NCBI RefSeq assembly: GCF_958298935.1
Contig: NC_084927.1
Coordinates: forward strand, 26,734,001 to 26,798,000
Direction: 5' to 3'
DNA from: Phragmites australis
Lineage: Eukaryota; Streptophyta; Magnoliopsida; Poales; Poaceae
Length of the DNA: 64,000 nucleotides
In this document: positions 1 through 10,180 of the stretch, one piece after another
Position numbering within the stretch: position 1 is the first letter of the stretch
How the letters are laid out: each line of letters begins with the position of its first letter
Made by a program: the position numbers and the translations under genes
The notes under the pieces: model-generated
Database searches by the model: none
What the model was told of the DNA's origin: nothing
The model's input: the letters and a program-made list of their open reading frames with translations, nothing else

Positions 1-34
1 CATTGACCTGTAGACGCCTTTCATGTTGTTGCAG

Positions 35-179
35 CTCCTTGCCAGAAGTCGAGCACATGACTGCTATTGTATTTGCTTTGGCTCCTGAGAGTGTACCAGC
101 AGCGCTTGACTTTGCATCGGTCACGGGTGAAGAGGGCTTAGGGATATTTGTGTTCTATCCGAGAAATTGTGTTTTGTAG
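35..179 (+). CDS. Possible last exon of an unrecognised gene (partial)
   Basis: An acceptor-like sequence (pyrimidine-rich, ending TTGCAG at 34) is followed by an open frame ending in TAG at 177-179. The frame encodes about 47 residues, beginning LPEVEHMTAIVFALAPES and ending in PRNCVL. I do not recognise the protein. The upstream part would lie left of the window. No second line of evidence supports it, so it could be chance. Confidence 0.22.
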
Positions 180-1090
180 CCTAACTACTTGGATTGAGGA
201 AAATCCGGGCATCGCCTGTAGACGTTTCTTCTATGATGAATTCGTCGTTTTATTTCGCTTCACAGTTTGATCGTTTTGCCACTAAGAGCCTTAGTTAAAG
301 AGGTTGCTGTCAGGTGTGACGCCAACTTATGGTAGGGGTGCACCCCTTCTATCCAAAATCATTACTAAAAATTAGCTATAATAAACAGTAAACATGTAAG
401 CACCCTCTTTTTTTTATGCTGGCTTCACCCCTGGTTGCTGTTACCTGTGTAGTGATCCATCCGGTTTGTTTTTTCGGCAAGCGATATTCCGTAGACATTA
501 GTTGCAAGGCAGTGTTACTATTACGTTTCATGAAATCGATCCCCCGAACTACATCCCCTGACAAGCAAAACTTGCCCAAAAAAGGGTCTTTCTGAACGAG
601 TGGTGTCAAATACTACTTTTTACCATCTTAAAACATACTAGCTATTCTGTTCCAGCCAAGAAAATGAAAAGCAAGTTGTGAGAAACACTCGGTGCTAACT
701 GCTTTGGAGTAGAATTACAAGGAAACCGAAGTGGGACATATCCCAGTATTCATGCACAGTACACAGACAAAACAGTACAACAGTAACACAATGCTCGCTG
801 CATTCCAGTGACCCACCCTACTGCATATCCGCAATCAAAATTGACGCTGTCTATTGGACTATATGATAATTCTGATTAATGTCACTACACATGCCAAATC
901 TCTCAGAATTCTTCTGTATGTGTACATTTTGATCATACAGTTCTGACGAAACCAAACACATCCTATCCACCTACAACAGGGGCAAACCAACTCACCAACA
1001 AAAAATTTCAACACTAAAATCACAACCCAAGTTCCAGAGAATCGCACATGGGTCAAAGAGTTCCACGATTGTGACTCTTATGGTGGAATT
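180..1090. other. Gene-free stretch; 3' flank of the PP2A B' gene
   Basis: No coding sequence, repeat or RNA gene is recognised here. The right part (roughly 850-1090) should hold the 3' UTR of the minus-strand PP2A B' gene, because its stop codon is at 1091-1093. Confidence 0.5.
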
Positions 1091-4053
1091 CTAGCCAGCA
1101 GCTTGACTGAACTTGCCATTGGGTGTGCCCGAGAGGTTGTTTTCGCCGGATTTTGAGGTGACCATATCCTCTAAGCGCTTCCACAGGACTTCGCGCTTCA
1201 AATTGGATTCCTCCTGCTTGAGCTCATCATTGTCGAACTTCTGTATGCACTCCCCGAAAAATGCTGAATCATGATCAGAGAAGATTTTGCGTACATTCAA
1301 TGTCAGGCTGCGAACAGCTTGGTTCCAGTGATCTCTGGCATTTCTCTCAAGTGCTGGATAGATGATAGGTAATAGCACCTTGTAATTCTGCTTAATTAGA
1401 TTCTCAATATGGTCATTGTTCCAGAGAAACAGAGCCCTCTCTGCCACCTATGAAGAGACAAGGGAGAAAACATAAGTCACAAATGGTGAGTATTTTTTTA
1501 TCAACTGCATGAACAAGGTACCTAGGCAATTAGTCAAAAGTGATGTTCATATTCTATAATCTATTGGCTACAAACTGCCCAAGTAAACGCAGACGACTAA
1601 ACAAAACCACCAGATACCGTGAATGAAGATTCTAAACAGAAACTACAATCTGTTCTAGAATCAGTGGGATCCAAGCAGCATAAGTACACTGTTATTAGCT
1701 ATAGAATGATTGGCCACGGAGAGGATAGCAAACAATCATGCATCCAAAATGTACATGTTATGACTAAGGCCTGTTTTACAGATGACCAGGACAGGAGCGA
1801 CAGTCAGAAAATACACAGGCTTTGACAGTCAGAAATTGATGGACAGGGTACATTCCAACGAAGCAGTTCAGTAATACGACTGGCAGAATCCCATACATCA
1901 TGAACAAAAGAGGGAACAGATTTGCACCACAAGTTATAATTTGGGAAGTTGGCCTATACTTGCTATGCACTTTGGGCGGCACAAAATATCAGTTTTGCTA
2001 AATGAAATTACCAATGACAACTCCTACAGAAATTTGTGTTTTACAGATTAGTACAATTGAGATAAAGTAGATATAAACAAGAAAAGTTTGTTAGGTCACT
2101 AATCTGATTAATTAGAAAGAGGGTACATACTACATAAAGGTCCAAGGTCCATGCAACGGATCAATTTCTACAAGTCTTTAAGGCACAAGAAAGTCAAAAA
2201 AAGGAAAGGAACAAATTAGCATGTGTATTCTCCAGAAGACTCAACTAAGATGATAAACTGATATGCTGATTTTGTAATTATAACTTACAAGAGAAATGAC
2301 CTCACGGACATTTTCTTTACTGCTCTTAATTGTAGAAATATATCAAAACAACTGAAAATCCATGTGCATAAATTATACTCTCTCTGATTGCAAATGTAGG
2401 TCGTTTTAGCCTCCTCAACTATTCTCTAAATATAAGTCATTCTCGAACTTCTATGCACTTTTTTCTCTTTTGTTCCTTTCTTGCCCTTGTTTAATAAATG
2501 CTATCACTCTCACAAATGAATAAGCTATCTTTTCCAATGCAGAATAAATAAAAGACAACAAGGTCATTTAATATACTTTCTTAATCCTTGTGCACAAGTC
2601 TAAAACGACCTACATTTGCAATCGTAGGGAGTACATAAAAAGACACACCATGGTGTGCAGAAAAGGTGTCTGAATAGCAAAGCCTGGAGATACTATCATT
2701 ATTAATCTTTTCCATACTTAGGGAGCATATTTGTAGCTAATTAAATCTGTGCAAGCAATCAATGTGGATATGCAGGCGAACAATTGCACTAAAAGCACAG
2801 GTCATGGACTAGAAGAACCAACAAACAAGTTTAGTGGAAATGCATGACAAGCTTGAGTATAGGCCCAGTGAGATCTTGACCTGGAAATGAGAGCTGTTCA
2901 TGCTACGGGCAATCTGAAGGAAGAGTGGAACCATGCATCTTTGGAATTCTGCAAGCTGGGTTGCCTCTAAGACCTCTTCTAGCTCACCCAAGAACATCAC
3001 CTCCTTTGAACTGTTTGTCATGGGCCAATATTTCAGTAAGCCCCTAATAACTGTGTCAGAAAGTTTGCAGTCCTTCTCAACAAACTGTGTGATGCAATAC
3101 GATAGCTGCTGGTGGTACATAGATACACACTTTGGCTTGTGAAGAGGGATCAGTGCACGAACAAGGAACAATTTGTGCTCTTCCTTAAGCGGAAGGGCAA
3201 AACCATTGATAATACTGCCCAGGATCTCCAGCAACTCTGCAATACCATTGTGCTTTTCTGTTTCGAATATAAACCTGTAGAAGATGTTGTTAATTCCTTT
3301 CCTGACGAATGGGCGATGAACCATGAATTTACCATATATTCGATGGAGTATTGTCTTTAGATAGTCCCTTTCCCTGGGGTCCTCTGAGTCGAAAAGATCT
3401 AGTAGCTTAAGAATGAAAGAATGATCTATGTATCTCTTGGCTAGCTTTGCATCTGTCTCCTGTGATGCTACAAATCTCAAGAAAACCTCATAAACGATCT
3501 GCAAGTGTGACCATGCTGGGTCCATGAGAGGCTCATCCTCCTCCAGATCTACTCCTTCAATGGCCTTGTTCTCGCGAGGGGTGGGGCTGGAGGCCCGGAA
3601 TAAGTTAATCGACACCATCTTGGTGATCTCCGACATGATTACTTCCGAGAACTTGCCATTTGCAGAAGTGACATAATCAACAAGTTCCATAAGCGTCTGG
3701 CGCTTCAACTCCTTTTCCTTCAAGTGCTTTGTCGGATCCGCGAAATCGTACACTGCACAGCACAGGTTCACCTTCTTCACAAATAAATTCTGCTTCTCGG
3801 ATGCCACCACGTCCTTGAACGCGGGCAGTGGCTCGTTGGAGTGATACACCACAGCCCCATTCATCACCGGGTTAGCACTCAAGCCATCTGGTACTGGATA
3901 ATCCCCATTTCCGGCCCTCTTGTTCCCCGGTTCCACGCTCCTCGCAACACTGTAAGAATTGGATGGCTCGTTGCCGTTCCCCGCAGCAGCATCCCGGCTG
4001 TCGCCGGCCTTCCCCGGCTTTCTCGGCAGCCGGCCAAGGATCTGCTTAATCAT
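1091..4053 (-). CDS. Serine/threonine protein phosphatase 2A regulatory subunit B' (B56 family)
   Basis: This is the substrate-targeting B' subunit of the PP2A heterotrimer, which binds the A scaffold and directs the catalytic subunit. There are two coding exons on the minus strand, 4053-2881 (391 codons, ending at donor CAG|GTCAAG) and 1447-1091 (118 codons plus stop), which join in phase 0 to give 509 residues, normal for plant B'. The N-terminus [12 protein letters not shown] is the usual plant B' start. An ATG four codons upstream (4065) is in frame but not typical. The B56 repeat domain runs from about residue 80 to 480, with segments such as [27 protein letters not shown] and [10 protein letters not shown] near the start of exon 2. 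The intron (1448-2880) contains a MITE. The gene looks intact. The B' isoform cannot be assigned from sequence alone. Confidence 0.95.
2378..2631. mobile_element. Stowaway-like MITE in the PP2A B' intron
   Basis: A 254-bp AT-rich element is bounded by terminal inverted repeats of about 32 bp. The left end begins CTCTCTCTGATTGCAAATG and the right end, read inverted, begins CTCCCTACGATTGCAAATG; both continue TAGGTCGTTTTAG. It is flanked by TA dinucleotides at 2376-2377 and 2632-2633. CTCCCT-type termini with a TA target duplication are characteristic of grass Stowaway (Tc1/mariner-derived) MITEs. It has no coding capacity. In the transcript the ends could form a long hairpin. Confidence 0.85.
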
Positions 4054-4660
4054 CTTCCACCACAACCAACCAAAACCTTAGCAGTATCCCACCTTCCCAA
4101 ATCAGCCAAAGGAGGAAAGAGGGATCTGTGCAGACCTGCGTCTCTTGAACTCAACCAACAACCCCAAGATCTCACCGGACCCCAACCCGACGAATCCACC
4201 ACCACCCAGCCAGCCAGCCAGCCACGAAACCACACCCTAGCTCCCTATGATCCGCAGAACAATCAAGCCGCCCAAATCATTTGAACCAACACGAATCAGA
4301 CCTGATCCATGAGCCACGCCTCCATCCCAAAAAAATCCAATCTTTTTCAGCTTCCGGAGCCGGCGGCCGGCCAAATCTAGGATCCAAGAACCGCAGAGAG
4401 CATGTAACAATCGGATGTGAGAGGTGGCTCGGAAATGATGATGGGGGTTGAGGGCGAGATTGGGGAGGAGAAGAGGAACCTTTTCTTGGGCTGCCGAGCT
4501 CGCTCACTCCCTCTCTCTCCTTTTTGGTTCTCTGGATTTGAGAGGCCTTGAGGTCCCCAGAAGTAGCGAAGGGAGACGGTGTAGTAAAAGCTTGCGCAGC
4601 ACTGCGAGCGACACCGAGATAAAAGGGCGGGCAGGAGAGTGTATTATGTGAAAGCAAATT
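4054..4660 (-). promoter_or_regulatory. Leader and proximal promoter of the PP2A B' gene
   Basis: This is GC-rich sequence immediately upstream of the B' start, changing sharply to AT-rich DNA beyond about 4650. It probably holds the 5' UTR, possibly with a leader intron (a CAG|GTCTGC donor-like site lies near 4135 on the minus strand). No convincing TATA box was identified. A 126-codon open frame at 4277-4657 on the same strand resembles no known protein. Confidence 0.4.
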
Positions 4661-5693
4661 ATATATTATCCTATTTTATAAAAGATCTTTTTTATCTATG
4701 ATAATATATATTCATTAGCTATTGAATTACAAGATGCATAATATAGCTAAAGTCTTATAAAGATTTTACTAGATAAGATGTTATAAAATTTACTTTCGTA
4801 TTAAAATAATTATTGACCTGCAACGTAGTTGTTGTCCCTTTAGTTTAGTGTAGCTTCTCTCGTGGCTGTTTTTTTGCTGTCTGGAGAGGGGAGGAGGGAA
4901 CCTTTCGTGGATGTTAGTGCAAGACTTCGACGCGGTGGCAAGTATTCTTCCTCGCTTCTCTTCTCTGCCTCTCACCTCACCTCGATTTCGGAGCACAATT
5001 TTACCAAATTTCAATAGGGTCTGTCCTCTTGTCTTATTTTACTCAGCTGGTTGAAAAGAAAGCAAAGAATACGGGACCGGCACTAGCACTACTACTAAAA
5101 AACAAGGATACTGGAGTGGCCGAAGGCTAAGAGGAGATGTTTACGGGGAGCACGGTCGAGGATGCTGTATCATTTTGATGTGATGTTAAGAGTTAAATTA
5201 TCGAAAAAGAAGAGATGTTTATGCCAGTACTCGGTACTTGCTGAGAGTCTGTCGGTGTGTGTGTACTTGGGATCTTTGCTTTGAGCTGAATCATCCAACT
5301 GCCACCGTGTAAGCACCGGTGCTAGCAACACTGGTGTGAAGCGTGCGCGTGTCTGACTGCCCATCCGGACCGGTCTGTCTGACCGCCGGTGAGCATGTGA
5401 TTGGGTAGTGACAGCCTCAAGAAAACAATGAATCTAGTGTAAAAAACAAAATTTTAATAGATGTCCTATGTATCATGTGGACACAAGTTGGATTTGCCGT
5501 TAGAGCTGAGACTGCCTGCCTTAGCTGCTGCTGCTGCTACTGCTAAGGGGATAAACAGCAGCAGCGCTGGCGGTGCCGGTGTCAGACCGTCGATCACGCC
5601 GATGTGACGCCTGCTCGGGTTCAGAGCGATCGGATCGGTGGCAACTAGCAATGGTGCAAGGGGTTAAGCTAGGCCCACGTCATATTTCTTTCA

Positions 5694-5902
5694 TCTAACA
5701 ATTGACAGGTAAAAAAAAGAGAGACACAAGTGTCGTGCTAAGAAAAGTGGTCTTTCGAATGACCGTTTCTATAGAATTTTCTTCTGGTGTGTGAAAGATT
5801 CTTACATGATTCTGATCTATATCATTTTTTTTAATTCAACAATTGACATGTACATGTGAGAAAAAAACACCGTACTTGAAAAAAAGTCTTTCAAATGACC
5901 AG
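5694..5902. repeat. Imperfect direct repeat of about 65 bp
   Basis: Two copies share the order AACAATTGACA, then GAGA/AAAA-rich sequence, then GTCTTTC(G/A)AATGACC. The first covers roughly 5697-5764 and the second roughly 5840-5902. They are about 140 bp apart and diverged by substitutions and small indels. No function is evident; it looks like an old local duplication or the remains of a transposon. Confidence 0.5.
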
Positions 5903-7187
5903 ATCATATAATTTATTTATTTTTACTAAACGTATGTGTCTTCCTGACTTACCAAACACGAGCCTCTTCGATCCTCTGTTTCTCCTGAACGGCTACTGCT
6001 AATGTGAGTGCTCGATCCATCGACACGTGTGTTGTATTTTTCACTGTCAATTTTAAGTGGGACAACACCAGCTCAGATTATACGTTCGACGGTCTGGTGA
6101 CTAGTTTTTCGTGACACTTCGAAGTTTTCTTTTAAAAAAAACATCCGTATAACTCAGAGACACGTACTTACACTTGCATCATCACACTACACATGTACAC
6201 TAAAGTTTTGAGATATAAAATTTGAAAATTGATAAAGTTACTATAATTATCTCGCTGTCAATAAATATATCATTTATTATTAAAAGTAAAGTTTACTTTT
6301 AATGAAACACGTAATAAATAAATCAAACGTTTCATCTCTAATGGGTAGAGTAAATCGTCTCCACTAACCACTCAAACAAGCTATGTGACATATGAAACTT
6401 GATCCATCTTACTCACAAGTCCCCCTTCTTGTTGATGTCTCAATTTTTATTCTTACTTACGAAGGAACGTGTATATCTCAAATTTGCTGCCATTTTTTTC
6501 CAATGGAGGCAGCACATTTTCGTGCCACTTATTTGTGCTGCTTGTTCGCACCTAGCATTCTATTTCATTTTCAATTACACATGTCAAAATGGTTCCCCTC
6601 TATTCGAAAGGCTGCGACTTGCGAGCCTAGCAACCGTGGCTCAACCAACACTTGGAGATTGGCATGGCAATGTTTGTTGGTAGCTAGATTTTCTAACGCT
6701 TTGGAAAAAACCAGTTATAAAGACTAGCAGTATATATATCAAATTATCTCTCGCCTATATTTTTTGTCTCCCGTAGACCCGAAAAAGTCGTAGTTTCAGA
6801 TGGTTTATAAGCTATCAAGAATTAAGTGTCGATAAGAACCGTTCTGTTATCTTTAGACGACTAAGAGGGATGACAAGCATATGACCTGAACTATGGGCTC
6901 TAACGCTTTGTACCCGTGGCAAAATTACCATGCGGTTGGCGTGGCTCTTTGTTGACAACTTTGACATGACTATCGGTTGCGTCCTTTGGTAGCAACATTC
7001 AAAAGGTGGTTATTGTGCGTTCTTTATCTGTTCCCCGTACGTGACAGCGCTTTCCCTCACAAAACACCGAGACGCTTTTCAGATCTTGTTGATCTAAAAT
7101 AAAAAGAAGATGATTTTTTAGAGAGGGAAATAATAAGATAAAAACCCTTCACCAGTTCAGCAGGCGAAGTGTCGCTGGGCCTACACA

Positions 7188-7877
7188 TAGGGGTGAAACG
7201 GGCTGAATTTTTTCTGCCTTACCTAACCATTTCAGGTGCTAATCGAATATTAAAAGAAAGTTCGGATATCAGATCAGATTGGATGTTGGATAGTTGTATC
7301 AGATACCAGAATCGGATTTAAGGAGCTAGATATCCGTCAGATATCGGATATCTAAGAATAAAATTAGATATATCTAAAGACCATCCGACAACTATTTAAA
7401 CATATCTATAAGAACGTGTAACTTTTCATACTGAGTCAGATGAAAACGATATTTATATGAAATTATAACTCTGGACAAGAACTTATAGTTGATACTTTTC
7501 TATTTTAAGTTATTAACATATTCAAATAATTAATAGAAGCTCCAGCAGGTATATTGGGCACTCGTAACTTCTCCGATTTCGTTCTAATGTAACTTCTTCT
7601 ATAGGAATATATTGCTGATTTACTTGTTGGATTTTTGATGTAGCTGAGTTTTAGATAGTGGAATGATCGAACAATCATAACATATATAATAAATATTTAT
7701 GTTGCTTTCACTCAATATCCGAATAAATATTCATAAACGACCTTATCTGCATCCAACTCATCACATATTCGATCTATTGATCCGTATTTGTGACCGAGAC
7801 TACCATATTCAGTTTTGATTCAATAAAAAATATAAGACCAGTAATATTCATCTATATCCAATCCGATTACACCCCTA
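7188..7877. mobile_element. Probable non-autonomous hAT-like element
   Basis: The ends are inverted, TAGGGGTGAAACGGG on the left and, read inverted, TAGGGGTGTAATCGG on the right. Internally there are many GATATC/ATATCCGA motifs. TAGGGGTG ends with ATATCCGA-rich interiors are typical of a family of short grass hAT derivatives. A target-site duplication could not be confirmed, so ends and class are tentative. No coding capacity. Confidence 0.42.
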
Positions 7878-8229
7878 TCCCCCCTCTATATATATATATA
7901 TATGGGCAGACTGTACAAAATATTCGGCCCAAAGAACCGTTAAGGTCGGAGAGAAGTGTAAAAGGACCAAACAAATTTTTATTTTACACTTTTTAAATAA
8001 AAATTGTTGCATCCAATATTCTTAAAATTTAAAATATTATCAAAATAGTCATAAAATTTTTTAAATTTTTTTGGTGTAGATAGTGCTATTATCTAGCTCA
8101 TAAAAAATTAGACAAAAATATAACTTGCACAATGAGAAACTTCAGAATTTTATCTTTTTTATTTCTCATTGCACAAGTGAACATAGACACATATATTTGC
8201 AATTTTTTGAGTTAAAAAATGTAAAACTA

Positions 8230-8665
8230 AAAAAGTTCGCGCTCTATCCTCTATCTCTCCACGCGGATTCCGGAGCTGGACCCTGACCCGCCGCCCAAAA
8301 CCCGCCCCCGTCTCGCCTCGCGAAGCTTTCCTTGCCCTTCGTCCCTTCCCGGGCCCTTCCTTCCTCCGGTCGTGCACGACGAGGCGCAGGAAAAGGGAAG
8401 ACGGCGATGCGCCGCCGCACATGGATACCGACGCGGAGGCGCGCCACGCGACGGTGTGTCCGTTCGCCTCCTCCCCACCTCCCCCGCTTCTCCGCCCCCC
8501 CCCCCCCCCCCATGCGCACCCGCGTTCCTTTGCGCGATTTCTTGTTGGTTTGGGTGGGAGGGGATTGGGGACCCTCCCATGTGGTGCGGGTTCGCGTCCT
8601 GGGGTCGGGTCGGGAGACGGAGCGGAGGCGATCTTCGGGTTATTTGGGGGAGTTAGCAAGACTTC
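8230..8665. other. GC-rich island with a 17-bp C run; possible promoter or first exon of the PUX1 remnant
   Basis: An abrupt GC-rich block lies in AT-rich surroundings and includes an uninterrupted run of 17 C at 8495-8511. Long open frames exist in every frame, as expected from composition. It lies 1.5 kb upstream of the first recognised PUX1 exon on the same strand, so it may be that gene's promoter and first exon. One possible start, at 8421 (MDTDAEARHAT before a GACG|GTGTGT site), does not match the phase needed by the next exon, so no exon is called. Confidence 0.3.
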
Positions 8666-8713
8666 TTCTATGTTGGAATAATGGGACAAATTTTAGTCCA
8701 GATTTTATTAGGA

Positions 8714-8855
8714 GAAAAACTACACGCGATAAACTAGATGCAAAAACTAGAACCATCAGATCTATCGTGTATATCAAAACAAAAGAAAAACTACACGTGA
8801 TAAACTAGATGCAAACACTAGAACCATCAGATCTATCGTGTATATCAAAACAAAA
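8714..8855. repeat. 71-bp tandem duplication (two copies)
   Basis: Copy 1 at 8714-8784 and copy 2 at 8785-8855 both begin GAAAAACTACACG and run through ACTAGAACCATCAGATCT to ATCAAAACAAAA. They differ at only about two positions (CGCG/CGTG and CAAAAAC/CAAACAC), so the duplication is recent. Confidence 0.9.
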
Positions 8856-8954
8856 GCATATTTCTCACGAGTATAAGTTACGCGCACAACTTACTCGTTG
8901 GGTTGATAAAGATGAGTTTCCACGAGAGCAATCCGGTTGATGTCGTGGAGGCAG

Positions 8955-9092
8955 CTCCTCGGATATAGTCGAAATCGAGTTCACAGTCGAAGTCGAGGAC
9001 ATAAATGAACTCGAGTACATAGTTGAAGTCGAGGACAGTTGGAGTTGAGGACGTAGTCGAACTCGAGTATGTAGTCAAAGTCGAGGTAGGTC
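8955..9092. repeat. Degenerate tandem repeat, unit about 16-20 bp
   Basis: Seven or so diverged units follow the pattern AGTCGAAGTCGAGGACAT, with variants such as AACTCGAGTACAT and GGAGTTGAGGACGT. In one minus-strand frame it reads as a repetitive Asp/Phe/Tyr/Leu-rich peptide, but there is no gene context. Confidence 0.6.
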
Positions 9093-10180
9093 GCAACTGT
9101 TGTAGCAGTCACCGAGCGGTCGCGTCAAGTGCTGCCCAAAAACTTGATTACTGTCCCGTGCAGAACTCGTGCGGCATTGGTTTCGAAGATCCCGCTCTCC
9201 TTTCTCCTCGACGCATGCCGATCGGAAAGGATGATAAGGCCAGACAACATAACAAAGCAGTGCAACAGGTGTGAGAGAGAAGATTGGGAAAAAAATGAGG
9301 AGACAAAAATCAGAGTCAACCAGGACATCCCCTGGCTCTCAAATAGCTAGAAGCTAGAATGCAACAGTAATGGCCCATCAAAGAATGGTAGCTGACATGG
9401 TTTATGGCAAGTTGAAAACGACAGTTTTAATCTCATTAAAATGCCATTAACTCGAATGATAACTGTCATATTACTGCATGATTCAAACGCCCGTTTAATC
9501 ACATTAAAAAGAATAAAAGGAAAAGATAATTGCACGATTGACTGCCATTTCTAGATGCACGCGCCGTGCTCATCTCAAGTCACAAGTCATGTGATTTTCA
9601 CGTGTAAAATGCGCGAAATGCGCGTGCGTGTATAGCCAAGGTCTCTCTCTCTCTCCTTCCCATGTGTTACCATTTTAGACAAGGGAAAGAGTCAACTATT
9701 TAAGCATGTCCAACTCTACTTGGACTAGCAATATTGGACTAAAGTGTGCATGCATTGGAATTTCATGAATGGACCATGTATGGGCCAATTCCAACATTCT
9801 TCTCTGTGGATTTAGGATATTCTGCTGGTTCTTTAGGGTACACGCCTCTTCAGGGAGTCCAGTTCTTGAGTTCTTGGTGAGCATTTCATCCACGAATTTT
9901 TGCTCAGAAGAGAGGTTCTTTGCTTCTGATTCTGTGATCTGGGAATCAACCCTGAGCAATGTGTATTCGATAGTTCTACTGCATTGCCAAAATTACGAGA
10001 TCGAAATGTTCGCTATGAGGGTCATATAACTGTCTATCTAGAAAACAAATCTTTTCGAGGAATGTTGTTACTTTCTTGTTTGGTCAAAGACTCAAAATCA
10101 TTCTACCCTGAGTTTTCCATGAATAGGAAAAGGGAAGTGAAACAAAGTCTGACCACTTAGTTTGCTTTCGAAAATTCCAG

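Larger units (their letters stand above)
4661..8230. other. Gene-free AT-rich intergenic region
   Basis: No gene is recognised. The open frames here, including two overlapping plus-strand frames of about 100 codons near 6390-6730, have no recognisable domain and no splice context. The region holds an imperfect direct repeat near 5.7-5.9 kb, a probable hAT-like element at 7188-7877 and a short (TA)n run near 7885-7904. Confidence 0.5.

Noticed and set aside
4277..4657. 126-codon minus-strand frame as a gene or upstream ORF of PP2A B'
   Set aside because: It lies in the GC-rich leader, with no recognisable protein and no evidence that its ATG is transcribed.
8159..8808. Long frames on both strands around the poly-C run
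   Set aside because: Multiple simultaneous frames in a GC-rich island; none shows a domain or a splice phase compatible with the PUX1 exons.
9696..9959. 87-codon minus-strand frame with plausible composition
   Set aside because: No family recognised, no splice sites or partner exons; too short to support as a gene.
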